From NCBI RefSeq assembly GCF_016859285.1, contig NC_053407.1:21040215-21104214 (forward strand): a stretch of DNA of 64,000 nucleotides, written 5' to 3'. This document shows positions 1 through 13,881 of the stretch, one piece after another. Origin of the DNA: Xiphias gladius (taxonomy: Eukaryota; Chordata; Actinopteri; Istiophoriformes; Xiphiidae). Below the pieces are notes generated by a model. The model saw only the letters and a program-made list of their open reading frames with translations, did no database searches and had not been told where the DNA came from. The number at the start of each line of letters is the position of its first letter. Positions within the stretch are counted from its first letter, which is position 1. Both the position numbers and the translations under genes were made by a program.

Positions 1-74
1 ACTACAAAGAGAAACACAGGATGGCTATTACGTAATGAATTATAAAAGAGATACCTTTTGTTTCGGATCATTAC

Positions 75-3000
75 CTTGCAGAGAGAATGAAGGAGCGCTC
101 CACACTCTCAATGTTCAGCTCATTCTGATAGGCCTCTTGGCTTGGTTTGCTAACCTGTAATTATTTTAACTGTGAGCAGTGATGGCAGCGTATGTCTTCT
201 CTAGTGATAATATGCATGTAAAAAGATGAAAAATGCAAGAAAATTAAAAAAAAGAAGTTCTCACCTTCATCCCAGCCAGACACAGCATGTTGTTGAGCTT
301 GTACTGGCCTGACTGAACAGGAGTGGTGTACAGCAACGTGTCATTAAACTAGGAGAAATGACATAGAAACATCATTTACATTCGGTCATTATCTAATACA
401 CTACAGAGGAGCTCAGAGTAGGACGATGAAAAGACTGGCAGAAATGAATTGATTTTATGTTTTGGTTTTTTTTTTGTTTTTGGGTTCATTCTCCAGCAGT
501 GCTTTGATAAAAGATAACTGCAAAGTTTGGGTAAGTATAATCAAAGGCTGGATCACCTTTGAGCCTTGACCCCAGGACAGTCGAGAGTCTCTGATAGGAT
601 CCTCACAGCAGCACAAAAACACAGCGATACAAATATGTATTGACCATATAATCCGTTGAAATGAACCCAACTAAAAATGAAGCCAGAATGAGCATCTCTC
701 GGGGCCAGCATCTGATCATAATGTTCCCTCACAGAAGCATTTGGAGCAGAGGGAGTGTGGGACAGTGTAGACTGGGCAGATGACAAGGTCATTAAAGCGT
801 TACCATGATCATGTTCTGAAAGCATGAAGTAGGAGAAGGACAAACAGATATATGTACTGTACCAGGAAGAACATTCGGGGCTGCATGACCTTCCTGGCCA
901 GCTTCATCAGGACACCCTCTTTCAGGAAGATCTGGAGCGCAAAAATGTGACAAGACCACATTAAGTCATGTTTGTTGTTTCACGTTTAATTCAATGAGAC
1001 AGTTAAGGAACAGTCCTAAAGGCCATAAACCATTTGGTTGATAAACGTTTACAGCTAATAGTGTTGTAGTTCTGCTAATGTGGTTTCCTGTTCATCATAA
1101 TAATCAGTACTTTATTATGATTATTATATAATTATTTCATTATAATGACAAGAAGCTTTAATGTTACAGCTTAAAAAATTGAATAACTGATGCAATATGC
1201 AATATCAGTTAACAGTCTGAATCAGCTGTCACTCTTTCATAAATTCAATTGATGGATTCTAAGTTTCCATTTCACTTTGCTCCTTAGAAACAGGACCCTG
1301 TGAGGACCCTAAGGACCTTGAGGTTATATTGTTTTGTCAGCTGCTATTTTCAAAGTCAAGAAGGAACTCTGGAACTTAACTATTAAGCTAACAAGGACAA
1401 GAAGTCCTTCAAGTGGCAGAAAAATGGAAGTTTAAACATCGACTACTCCACGAGGAACACGATTGAAAGCTCCAGCTACTAAATGGATCTTAAAGTGAGA
1501 TTGAGTTCTCAACTTTATTAATTTTACTGCTTCATCTGAAACATGTATTAATATTTATGGAAAAGGGCTTTGGTGATTAATGTAAATGAAGTGTATTTCT
1601 TAACGTAACACAATCTAATTTAGATACATTTTCTAATGGTCAACATGTAAAATAGTAAAGCACAATAAGAAAAAAAACAAACAAAAAAAAACACAACTCT
1701 AAGAAACATATATCAGGCCTTACCCGCCCAGGCTGGACTATCTCATGGTGGCCATTCAGACTGCACTGCACCTGGATCAGCTTCTGGAAATTATCCTGAG
1801 ATTTAAAAAAAAAAAAAAAAAGGTGAATATCAGCAACCTGTATAGAACATTTAATCAACCTGTTAAGAAAATGTGCTGATTGTAAAATTTTAATTGGCTC
1901 TCACCCCATGTTTCATGATGTCGTTGGCGTGATTGGCCACCTCTTTTACCAGAGCAAGGGCAGCTGAGTGTAAAAAAATATCACATACATGAAAGACAAT
2001 GTTTCAATTCCACTGTCACCATCACTTGAATTTAAAGTACACAGATTCAAAAGATCCTTTGTTTACCCTGTGTGTCCTTGTAATCATCTGAGTCTTCATT
2101 CAGGTTTTTCAGATAGTCTGAAACAAAATTGCAAACATTTCAAAGTCAAGTTCAACAGTGCAACCAAACAAGTGAAAAACTACTTTGTACAGTGGGTCAC
2201 AAGGGCTCATTGTTGTGTAGTAAATTCCTGGAATGTAATCGGAAATTAAAACCCAGGATAAAAAGGTCAGCAGGTGCTTGCATAATGCAATTATACAAGA
2301 GTGACGTGAGGAACATTCTTCGCATTTTGGCACCGAACGATCGCCCCTGATGCATTAGACTCATGACACACTAAGCCCACTCATGTTAAAGCTTGTGTTA
2401 TGTCACTCAATCTGGTTTGGGCTGCACTTCAAAAATCTTATTAGATGAGGATTTAAGAAGCAAGACAGAACTATTAACTTCTTTTTTTTCTGTACACCAG
2501 GGGGCGACATGATGCCTATAATGAGATAATACAGGCTGGTCAAAAATGCAATGTTTAGGAGCCCATAACCACAAGGATGAATTGATTTGGGTTTAAATAA
2601 GGCTTGACTTTGACTTCAGAATGATATTATGTTGATTCATTTAAAGCTGTGAAAGTGACACTTCATCAGAAGTACCTGTGAGCAGCAGCTGATACTGTGG
2701 AATCCTCTGAACGGGCTTGAGTAGGTAATGCTTCAGAGCCAAGTTGGCACAGCGTGGACTGGCCTTGGACAGAGAATGATAGGCTTCACAAATGACACAG
2801 TTTTCAGGGACAAATACACATGCATGTCCTCTACACATACATAAACAAAGAAGCCTAACTGACCCAAAGGGACTCCCCCACCACCACCACCACCACCACC
2901 AGACCGAGAAAACAGGTTGAACAAGCATTGTTACCTCAAATTCCCGTACTACAGCTCCAAATGCTGGGTTCTTCTTACTCTGCTCTTCCAGCAGAGCCAC

Positions 3001-6000
3001 ATTCTTGTCAAACTCGCGGATGTATGTGGAGTACATCTTCAGATAGGGCCCTTTCTTCAGGAAAATGTCTGCTAGCTGCGCATTTTCATCCCTGTACACA
3101 GAATAAAGTAGAATGAGATAGACTACAGGCTGTGGCACAACACTTTCTTGAGTACACATGAGTAACTAAGCTGTAGAATACACTGTGGTAAATTATATAT
3201 TTCAGTATGAATAATTTCACAATAATATTTTGTACTGCTTTAGAATCAAGACTTATTATTAGTATTACTCCAACAGTTATTATCTCATTATCATTTAAAG
3301 CACTTTAACTAATATTATTTATGAGTAACATTAAAGATGATTATTCATGTTCCCCTTTCCTGGAGTTCTGACCTGCCACTGTTTTACTGGCACAGTAGTG
3401 AGTCCAACAGTAACAGGTGTAACACTGCAACAGAGTAGATGTGGGTACCAACAAAACCGAGCAATGCAATAAAAACACTCGACTTCTCTCTCTCTGGCTT
3501 CACATGATACTCTGATCATAGTCTATTGTACAGCTTAAGTAAACAACATAAACGAATAAGGTAAACTAAGAAAATAAAGTTGATCAAAATGTAATGTGTA
3601 CAGCATTTAGGTTAAGTGTATCATGAGCAATGCCTGTGGAAAACCAGATATTTCAGGAATATGGTTTTCCGCAGGTACATACATAATGCCCAACAAGTAT
3701 GTTTACACCCAGACATTACACCCACATCTAATCGTTAAGCATTTCATTCCTAAACCAGGGACAACAGTATGTTGCTACAACAGTCTCCACCCTTTCTAGG
3801 AAAGCCTTTGGAACCTGGCTGGGGGGGTTTGCTCATTCAGGCACAACAGTGAGTGCCTAGTGAGGTCAGATAAGGCCTGGCGGTTGTTATTCAAGTTCAT
3901 CCCACAGGTGTTGGGTTGGGGCTGAGGTCAGGGCTCTGCGATGGATTCATTCAAGTTGGAACAATTTTGCTTTTTTCACTTAAGAGATTTCTGTATTCCT
4001 TTTTTTCCTCTGTGCTCTTCGAACTGATTTGAAGCGGACGGAGCTTAGTAGGAAAAATGTGGTACTTTCGTGTACCAATCAGGATTTATGCTATGTTCAC
4101 ATCCTATGGGTAGTGGGTGGATTAAATTTGTACTACTATCTAAAGATGTTTTTTTTTTTTTTTTAATTTTAAAATCATGAATATTTAATAATATGGAGAT
4201 AAATGAATGCTTAAGATTCTAGGCTAAGTTTTAAGGGGCTTTAAGACTTCCTTTAACTTGAACAAGGGGCAGAGCACAAACCAGTCACAGACCAAAAGTA
4301 CACAAATGTATGGAGACAGATGTCCACATACTTTTGTGCCATACGGTGTTCCTGTATCTATTGCTCTTGGTTTCAGTAAGAGTGATCAATAAATAAAAAT
4401 GTAAAAACCCTTTTTTTTGACTCTGCTGTACCATTTGGCCAATCTGTGCTTCAGCTCTCTCAGCAAGTCTTGGTTGAGTTCGTAGAGTTGTGGGAGGTAA
4501 TACAGGATCTGGTTGAGAGGACGCTCCTCAATCACAGGCTTCCCATTCTGACGAGATGCTTTAGACACGGCATCACGGAAGTCCTGTGGGTCAGACAGTC
4601 AGACAGATAAAGAGTTGGATGGTGAAATTAAGGAACTCAGGCACACTGGGGAAAACCCAGAGTATGGTTCTTATCGAACTTTAGATTTTCTTGAAAATGC
4701 AATTCAGTCTGAGATCATTCAATGAAGTCCAAGAAATGAACTAAAAAAAATAAAAATAAAAAATACAGGTTTAAAATTCGTCTTTTGTGCAAAATCAAGT
4801 AACATGGTCCCAGAAAAAACACTATAAATTAGATAAGCTCCAGGAACCTTAAGTATGAAAGTTAAAGAAAGAGAAATACTGCTGACCTATGACCTACACA
4901 CACACACACACACACCTGACTTCCATTAAGCATCCTCAGATTTCCAGGATACAGTGAATCAGGACTAGAAAAAAAAAAACGAGCACAGAAGAGCCCGAGG
5001 GCGCCGTTTCTGCTCCTCTTTCTGATGACGTGGCGTTTTCTTTGGCGGTTTACGTGGACACATGGCAAATAAAACTGCTTACAGACTGGGCGCCCAGTAG
5101 AGAGCTCCTGTGATCTCTTCCTACTACAACAGCTGTCAGTGATGGAGGTGGGTCATGTGGTTATTACAAAAGACATGGATGATTCGTAAGATAAAAAAAG
5201 AATCAGCAGTAGGTGAATATTTGTTAGTAATGTTGCGTGAAGTGGGCACAATCACTGATTGACTTTGGCTGATTTTCATGATTTCAGATAAAGATGACAT
5301 ACTCTTCGAAGGTATGAGAATATTCTTTGAACAGTACAGTTTACGAGGGTTTTGAAAGCTCATCAGACTCACCAACATTACATTTTCATCAAGCTAAAAG
5401 TCAAAGTTGTAACTATTTTTTCTGTTGCTGGGAAGTCAGCATTTTGGAGACAGTAGGTTTTCACCAGACAGCAACAGAACAAAGAGCATAGCACTCGCAT
5501 GGCTAAAAATATAGTTCAACTGAGAACTGATAAAAATAACAATAACAAATGTTGTGTTATCATCCATCCGTTCGTGGAAAGCTGGATGACTGCCTGCTAA
5601 AGATGGAGAATGAACATATACTAAGTCACCTCCACATTCCTGCTATGACTGTTCCTCATTACTAGACTCCATTCCCCTACAGTCTGCAGAGACCCAAGCA
5701 CTTCCTGTCTGTGCTCTGCAGTGAGGAGCCATCGCTTGTGTCTCGGTCCTACTACGTTCTCGTTTCTTGACCTTTGTCTCTCCAAACATCTGCTCACATG
5801 ACTGTACTCTTGTCCAACAAAAAAAAAAAAAAAATGGAAGAAAAATAGCAAAAAGGACTTTAACTTTCACGTGTAGGACTTTAACTTTGAGGTAAAGCAC
5901 CACTGCAAAACACAAAAGTGCGTCGCACTGGGTTGCATAACAGCAGTACTCGTCAACCTTCTATGAATCAGACATGTGTAATCAAGGCCGTGTCTGTTGC

Positions 6001-9000
6001 TTACATAATACAACTTTTGCCATTCCTCTTTGTGCTTGCCAGTTTTTAAAGTTTAAACCGTCTATCAGGCTTACGCGACCAACCATTGTCTGTGTTTGTA
6101 GTCGTGATTAAATTACTTAAGAGATGAAGTCGTTTTTTAATGAACTGTCTTTGTTTTTAGTCGTTTGGCAATGCTGGTCTGTCAGTCAGTTGGTACACCA
6201 CTTTGGTCCGGACCGAAATATTTCAACAACTATCGGATGGACTGATGTGAAATTTTGTACAGACATTCATGGCTCCCAGAGGATGAATCTCACTGACACA
6301 GGTGATCCCCTGACCTTTCCTTTAGCGCCACCATGAGGTTGACATTTGTGCTTTTGAGTGAAATGTCTTGACAACCACTGGATGGATAATTGTCATGAAT
6401 TTTAGCACATACATTCAAGTTCCCCACAGCATGAGTTGTAATAACCATCAGGTCAAAATTTGAATTTGTCCATAAACTTTGGTTTATGACCAGATATCTA
6501 TAAAAACTAAAACTAACTTTAGCATGCTAACACACAACGCTAAACATGGTCATTATACCTGCCTAACATCACCATGTAGCATAGCATTGTCATTATGAGC
6601 ATGTTAGCATGGTGATGTTCGCAGCATTTAGCTCAAAGCACTGATGTGAAGACTCACAGAGCCACTGGCCCTTATTTTATAGACTGCCTTAGTTTTGACT
6701 GATCTGGTTTGACAACAGATACTGCTACTACTTCTTGTTGTACTTGTTACCCTACATTGCGTTTTGTCATGTGTCACAAACATTTTGAGGGAAGTAGAGG
6801 AAAGAAACCAGATTATCATATCCTTTTGCTGGCTTCGACCCATTCAAGATTCAATTTCTCAAAAACACCACAAGGAGACAACACGACTCCTTTTAAGTGT
6901 ATTGTTACCGTCAGATCGCACCACCACTGAAAGTCAGAGGAAAACCATGAGGAATGTGAACTGCGAGGGCAGGACTGAGGGGAGTTGGGTCTGCAAACAG
7001 TCTTATCCTGCATGGGGTGTGCCCCAGTGGTTAGCATAATCAAACGCATATGGAGAATGCGGGCTCTCACAGTGGACTAGCACTAGATAAAACATATACA
7101 GAATAACACCAGCCTCTGGTCTTATCACAGCAAAAATGGGGCCTGTTTTTGTGTGAAGCAAATAACACTAAAGGGTGGTGTGTGGGGGTTCTTACAACAT
7201 GAAGCAGCTTCAGGACATCAACAAACCTAGAAAAACAATGGGAAAAGTTCAATTAGTAATGATGCATAAGGAAAGTAATAAAGTTAAGAGTCATTCCCTC
7301 TAAGTACAAGAAAAAATGTGTTTTCTCACTTACCTCTGGTGTTATCTAGCCATGCTGAAAATTGTGGTTTTTGCCAAGGCTTTGAGATTTCTGTCTCTAC
7401 CCAATACAATGTGGTTGAATGGAATTTTGCCTTTGGTGCTCACAGCAGAAAAAAATTGCAACAGACAAATATCTGTCCAAAGCAATGCACTTTGTTTTAC
7501 ATAATATACAGACCGTGCTGTGAGTTTTCATTTTATAGTGGCATTTGATTATTATCCAGAGTAATGGGATCACCGTTAGTAGATTGAGATACTGCTGATG
7601 AATTTCTAAATGTCAAATTGTCTGTATTGTGAGAACCACAAACAACATTCCTTTCATCTCAAATGAACTGGGGTCAAGGCACAAATCTCGATATCCGATA
7701 TCTCAAAGCCTGGGTAACTAAAACCAAAACTATCTTCATGGCTGGATACCATTAGTAGTAAGTGAGAAAATGTTGGGATTTTTCTGTTTGTAGTTTGACC
7801 GAACCTATGCTTTGAGAAAAAAAAAAAATTAAGACTCTTACACACTCTCAGAGCTCATGATTTCTGTAGCGATGTGGTGAATCTTGCTCTTCTTCTGTCC
7901 ACTCTGCGTCTAGCAACGGTGCAAAAACACAGACTTTGATTAAAATGCATTAAAAAACAAGGCTCATAACAAAACTACTCACAGAAAATACATGCATCAT
8001 AATACACTCAGTTGCTACTTAATTAGCTAGTAGAGGATGTACTTTAAACTGTATTGTATTAAACAGAGAGGTGTTCCTGTTATTTATCTTTCCCTCATTT
8101 AAATAAACGGGGTGGACAAAATAATAGAAACACCTGTCAGTATAACACAATACAATTCGACAGCGCCACACCATGCAGCCTCCAAAATGATCATACAGTT
8201 GGGTCGACACCTCTCTAAAACATTTTCAATAAAAACTGAAAATTATAACTGCCACGAAGGGAGGATTTATTGCTGTTGTATAAGACTGCATTACCATTAG
8301 CTAGGTGTACCCAATAAACTGGCAACTGACTGTATACTCGGGAAGATTTTCTGTTTGCTAGAGAATTTTTGCTTGAGCGTATTTGTTATACATGAGGTCA
8401 ATGAAAATGAGGGAACAAATTGTCAAATAAGAAGTTTTCCCTGTAGGTCCCAGAGAAAACCATCATCGCTCAGATCTTGTACAGGACAAACCCTGTGAGA
8501 TGATTCCAGAAAATATTTCTGAGCACATCAGGGGACTAAAGTCATAAGTCATAAACAGTGTCTCCTCTCCTCACCGCACTCTCCTCTGGTTGCTCAGGGT
8601 CTCCTTTACTTGAGATGGAGCTGCTATCGTCCTCATCCTCCTCACCCGAGGACGAGGTGCTGGCTGCAACATCATCATCCGAGGGGCCTTCACCCAGGGG
8701 TGCCACTTCCTCATTGGCAGACCTTCTGTTAAAAAGGGCAGGATGTTAGGGTCGGGGAAGAACCGAGACAGATGCCGAGGATGAGTAAACTGTGCAGGTG
8801 TTGTTTACACACAGAGGCAGCTCCAGGCATTTATTAAAAACACTGAATGCAGCAAACCATGACACACCTTTAGTCATTCAAATGGCACATGATTAGAACA
8901 AAAAGAAGGCTACAAGAAAGTGAGGATGTTATTTATAGAAGAGGGGAAAAGATGAGGTTGAAATAAAAACACCTATGTCAGCATATCATCTGTGGAAGTA

Positions 9001-12000
9001 TGTCTTTTTGTCAGCCCAGCAGAATTCAAACATTTCCTGCTCTGATCAAGGGGGAGTCATAAAAAAGAACACACAGGAAAGGGAGCACTTGACGCAGCCG
9101 GAAAAAACATTTAATGATTATCATCAACACTGTCACATAAAACTAGTCTTGGCCCAGCTGTGTGCCTCGGGTCACGGAGCAGTAGTTTGGATAAATGCGG
9201 TCAAATCCAAGAGAAGCAAACTCCAAACCAAACACAAACCACTCATCACAGTCATCACACCCTTTGTTAATTCAGTCTTGCATCTAAAAAAATGACTTGA
9301 TATGAAGAGATGAAAAGAAAGTGCACCAAAGAGAAACTACAAATCTAAAATACCACAATTCCCTGAGGGAGCACTACATGTGAAACGACGGCACCTCCCT
9401 GAACAAAACTGCAGAAAAAGAAATAGACCACGGCTAAGCAGCAAACCAAGTAAGCCAGAGTCAATGGGTCTTACTGTGACATGTTTACAATAGCTGTTGC
9501 ATTTGTGACTGGTCTCTGTTTGCAAGCTGCTCAACGTGTTTTCAACATGTGATTGTTTGCACTGTTTGAACTAAAGAGGGGCGACACGCTAAGCCTCTGA
9601 GACGCAGAGTGTACAGTTACACAAACTGAAATCCTATTTTTCCAACTGACTTCTGCTCGCTAGTCGGTAATAACACGGCATATATTCTTTACGTAGGGTA
9701 ATTACAAACATCACTCCCAGGAATACTAATAACACAAACGTACTCAAAGTTTAATTGAGCTAATTAAACACCAAACTGGCTGGTGAAGACAAACTTTTTA
9801 AGGGTCAGTTCATCTAAAATCATATTTTCTCACCTTGTCAACAGCTACTGTATATCTGTCTGTGTAGATTTTTCTATTTATTTTTTATTTTTTTAATTCT
9901 AGGATTTGAGGATTTAAAGTTACAATGTCAACAATGTCCCTGTTCCTCTGTTTAATTCACAGACCTCACTGTCAGTTTAATCTCTTTGATAAAAACGAGT
10001 TTCGCTTAAAAACTACTAACAGCAGGCTCTGATGATTATGCAGAGTAACAGGAACATGGTTTCTGGAAAGACACACTGCTTAATTAGCAGCACAAATGGA
10101 ATTTTAACAACTCCATTGTGTTTGAGTGACGGCAAAAATCTCAGTGACAGATGTCTCAAAACCTGGACTGTTGGTGGATGAATTGACCCTTTAACAAGTG
10201 AAACACTTTCAGTTTAAGTGCCAACTCTGATAATAACTATTGTATGAAGTATGTATTTAAAAATTGTATCTAAATTTTTAGGTCAACCCCCATTCCCTCA
10301 ACAATTGAAGGGCTCTGCAGGCACGCGTGTCACAATACCTGTCCAACTCCTCAAACAGGAATCTTTAACAAAAGACAATGTGAAATGCTTCTCAGTGATC
10401 TTCTATTTTTATATATAGATGATACAGAGTCACACTCTGTCAGTAGCTTAATACTTTACAAGCTGGTTTTAAGAAGCCTCGGGTGTTTTTCTGTACTCTT
10501 TTCAGAAAACAGGGGTAATCACCTAATGTACACTACACTCATAGCTAAGTTTAGGATGTGCTGTAGAGACAGAAATGAAAGCCACGGTAAACTACCTTTC
10601 ATAGTCTGTTGGTGTCTGATACTGTTTGTGTCGAGTGTTTTTCTCAAAGGACATATATGGCTCCTGCTCCTCGTAAATGCCCTCGTCACTATACATTTCG
10701 CTGTCCCACGCTGTAGGCTGTGAGGAGGAGGCCCGAGGAGATGATCCTGTCTGTCCCACACAAAAGTTCATGTAGTCTGGTATCTCCTCATAGTGAGGGA
10801 TGTTCTCATAATGAACAGCTTGATCTATTCCAGGAGAAAAATCATCTCCGTCCACGCTTTGCTCTACTCCAATCAGAGGGCAGGAGAATTTACGTTCGGA
10901 TCTGAGATGCTCGGGGAAGCTCTGACATGCATCTTGGTCCTTGTCCACACTTGGTTCGTCATCATTCGCAGTGCAGTCTGGGGACTGGCCTCCTTTTGCT
11001 ATCAGCTTGGGCAGCATCTTCACCGAGAGCTTCAAGTCCAGCAGTTTCCGGAAAGAGTTCCTCCTCTGTCCGTCAGAGCAAGTGAGGTCAGCACCCGAGA
11101 ACGACTTGGCTCTCTGTTTGCCCAGGCTGGAACGTGAAGGCTTGATGATTCCAGCTGTTAAGAGTCTTCCGCTCGTTTTCTCATCTGAAGGCAAAGGCAG
11201 CTCCCTCATCACTCTCTCCTTCAAAACACAATCTTGTCTGGGAAGGACCTGCCTTTTCTCATTATCCCCTAATTTCCCCTGTTCTTTCTCCTCGGCGGAT
11301 TCCTTCCTCTGTGTGCATGCCATCGGGCTGCTGTGTCTCTGGGGCTTCTTTGGAGGCACCTTGACCGCCCCATCCTCTGCTGCTAGAGTGATGGCAGGAC
11401 GCTGGCTGATCTCCGGCTGATTGAGCGAACTGCTAGAAGGAGGACAATGTGCGAGGTTGCTGTAGACTGCCTCCTGATCTTCCTTTCCTTCCATCTCCTC
11501 CTCCACCGCCTCATCCTCCTTGTCAACTGATATCTCCATCTCATAGATGCTGCTGTCCCAACCCAGATCTTCCTCCTCCACATCCGTTGGCAGTGTCTCA
11601 GGAGCAGAGGTGTGCACTTTCTCAGGTGCAGACAGAAAAGGCTTTTTCTTGGGTGGAGGGACTGGTGGAGCACAGGCTTTTCTCGCAGAAAGAACAATCG
11701 GCTGCTTGTTTTTATTAACAGGTACACTGACAGAAAGGGATGAGCTGTCCTTCCCCTCTGATGACACCTTCACCTCTTTGACGTTAATTTCCCTCCCTTC
11801 CCGGCTTATAATCTTTTCCCTCTCCTCCTCCACCTTTTCCTGAAGAACCAGAGCAGCTGTCCTGGGTTTCCGTGGTACAGGGACGGGTTTCCTAGGGGCT
11901 GCTGGGACTGGTTTGGGTTGGGGCATGCAAGATATTTGCTCTGAGCCAAGAGCATCTTCCTCCTGACCTCGCCCAGCTGCACTCTGTGGTATTACGTTAC

Positions 12001-13790
12001 CATTTGCCTCGTCGCTCCATGTTCTGTGGGGAAGAGACGGCCTATCGTTCACCACAGGACTGGAGGTACTGATGTCTGCGTTAAGATTTTTGTCTAAAGT
12101 CAGCATCTCTTGTAGAGGTTTATTGTTAATGAGGTGGGTATTGGTGGAGGCAGGCTGTAGACAAACATTTTGTGGAGGGTTAGCGCTCACCACCTGGCTT
12201 TTAGCAGTGTCTGTTCTCTCTCTACTGTCCACAGTACCTCGAGATGTAGGGAGAAGCTTTCTGTTTTCCTCAGTTTTACCCTTACGCGATATATTCAACT
12301 CTTTCTCCATTTTGTCTCTGCTTGGTGATGTGTTCTTGATGCACTGGCAGTTTTCCTGGCTACACAAGCAAATAGGAATAATATAATCCCAATCTGGCTT
12401 TTTGTTTTCTTGCTGTATTCCATTTTGGGAGTTCAGTAGACCAACGGTCTGAGGGTTTTCTGTTATAGATGTTTCGTGCAGGCTCTTTGAAGCCAGAGGT
12501 TTGGATTCCAAAGCAGTGGTGAGTTTGGAGAGGCAAGGTTTGGGGGCCAGTACTGGTTTAACCCTTCTCTGTTCGCCAGGAGAAGGGAGAGAGAGGCCGT
12601 TTCTTCTGGGGGTTGAGGGAGAAAGCCCTGGCCTCTGGGGCTGCACCAGCTTTGGTTTAGGGGCCACAGGTGGCTTGTGCATGCCTGAGGAGAGGAGAAA
12701 CAAAAGACATGCACTTGAGATTTTGTGTTAAGTTATCTTCTATGAATCCACGCCTCAACCACACTATATCTGCTTCATCTAAAATATAGCAAAACGATTG
12801 AGGCTCTAATCTGACACAATGAAAAAAAGCACGCTCTGGATACCCAGATGGCATATTTCATCTATTTTCTCTCAGTAGTCTGACAGATGTTGCTCTAAAG
12901 GAGTTTCAGTCTTTAACTCTTTAAATCTGCTCCGTAGCATTGATCCTAACCTAGTGACAGCTTAGTGTAAAACTGTCATTAAGTACTAGACCACCTCTCC
13001 GGGGGGTTCAAATATCACATGGCTTTTGTGTCACACTGCACACGACAGCACAGTAATCCAGCTAATGGCCCATGTCAACAGGCAGAGGAGGAGGAGGAGC
13101 AGAGGGGGGATGAAGAGCGGGAGAGAAATGGAGGAGGGGGCACAGCGACTGGAAAAGAGTCACGCAAACTGGTACATCTGTCTGAACTGGTGTCATGAAA
13201 TCTTCTGCGGGCAACTGGAACTGTACTATGCTGACAGGAGGGGACGTTGTTGTTGTTGTTGTTGTTGTTTTTCCCTCAGCAAATCACATATTTCCCTACT
13301 CAGCAAGCCACAGTTTGACCACTGAACAAATCTGCAAGTCTGCAAAAAACAATCTAATGTAATTTAATTTGCAGATTGTTGGCAAAGTGAGTCAGATATG
13401 TGTCAGATATGTATGCATGAGTGGCACACAGGTTCAATGCCCTAAATACTATCACACACACATTTAAAAAGCACGATTGCCAGACAATTAACTGCACAGT
13501 ACAAGCGCACATAGACGGAGTCTGTTTGATCTGTTTTGTTGCGTTTTTCTTATTTATTTAGCTGGTTTAACCTAAGTTTAAAAGCCTAACCAGGGACTGG
13601 GGCAGCAAAAATTAGCTTCAGCTAGTAGGTACAAGTCGTCTGTTGCATTGTTTATTTGTATTGTGTATCTGTATGTGTAAAAAAATAAATCAGGTAACTA
13701 ATAAAGAAATGGTTCAAGCGCATTTAAACTTTCCTGATTTGTAATATGTTTGGCCAGTAGGTATCACACGCACGCGCGCGCGCACACACA

Positions 13791-13821
<31 letters not shown>

Positions 13822-13881
13822 GAACAAACAAACGCAGAAATCGGAGTAAAAAGTTGCCAGTCACTTACCTGAGTTCATCAT
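75..13881 (-). CDS. fgd6: FYVE, RhoGEF and PH domain-containing protein 6 (5' part of gene; 14 exons, truncated at left edge)
   Basis: Guanine nucleotide exchange factor for Rho-family GTPases (Cdc42-type in the FGD family), linking membranes to actin. Coding exons, all phase-consistent: 13869-13881, 10596-12684, 8575-8725, 7842-7909, 7196-7226, 4432-4583, 2935-3091, 2676-2763, 2067-2117, 1905-1963, 1724-1795, 863-931, 265-348, 75-154. The first exon codes only MMNS plus one base. The second, about 696 codons, is a disordered proline-rich region beginning KPPVAPKPK and holding KKPQRHS and YENIPHYEEIPDY motifs. The DH domain spans about residues 758-950 (KPVIEERPLNQILYYLPQLY, LLKPVQRIPQY, LNGHHEIVQPGR). 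The first PH domain begins near residue 975. The FYVE zinc finger and second PH domain must lie left of base 75. The motifs match FGD6 much better than FGD5. The start is the ATGATG doublet at 13881, which splices in frame to exon 2. Confidence 0.95.
6170..6672 (+). repeat. dispersed fish repeat in fgd6 intron, copy A
   Basis: It carries CACTTTGGTCCGGACCGAAA, TTTCAACAACTATCGGATGG, CCACCATGAGGTTGACATTT and, towards the end, repeated TTAGCATG words. The same words occur in reverse order and orientation at 21868-22276. It lies inside an fgd6 intron with no coding capacity. It accounts for open frames on the plus strand there. Confidence 0.7.
8004..8333. repeat. foldback MITE-like element, copy 1 (fgd6 intron)
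   Basis: The left end CACTCAGTTGCTACTTAATT and the right end AATAAACTGGCAACTGACTG are imperfect inverted repeats. The interior AATAATAGAAACACCTGTCA and GGGAGGATTTATTGCTGTTG segments recur in copy 2. It is non-coding. Confidence 0.75.
13768..13821. repeat. (CA)n/(CG)n alternating purine-pyrimidine microsatellite
   Basis: About 54 bases of alternating CA and CG dinucleotides lie 50 bases from the first fgd6 exon. Such alternation can adopt Z-DNA, and its position at a promoter-proximal intron end may affect fgd6 expression. Other simple repeats in the window: (CA)n 4899-4916, (CAC)n 2878-2901, (GTT)n 13245-13269, (GCGT)n about 26229-26250, C runs 14288-14302 and 16437-16450. Confidence 0.8.

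Noticed and set aside
10793-11420. Plus-strand open frames of 114-159 codons
   Set aside because: They are antisense to the large fgd6 exon 2, whose GC-rich coding sequence keeps the opposite strand open.
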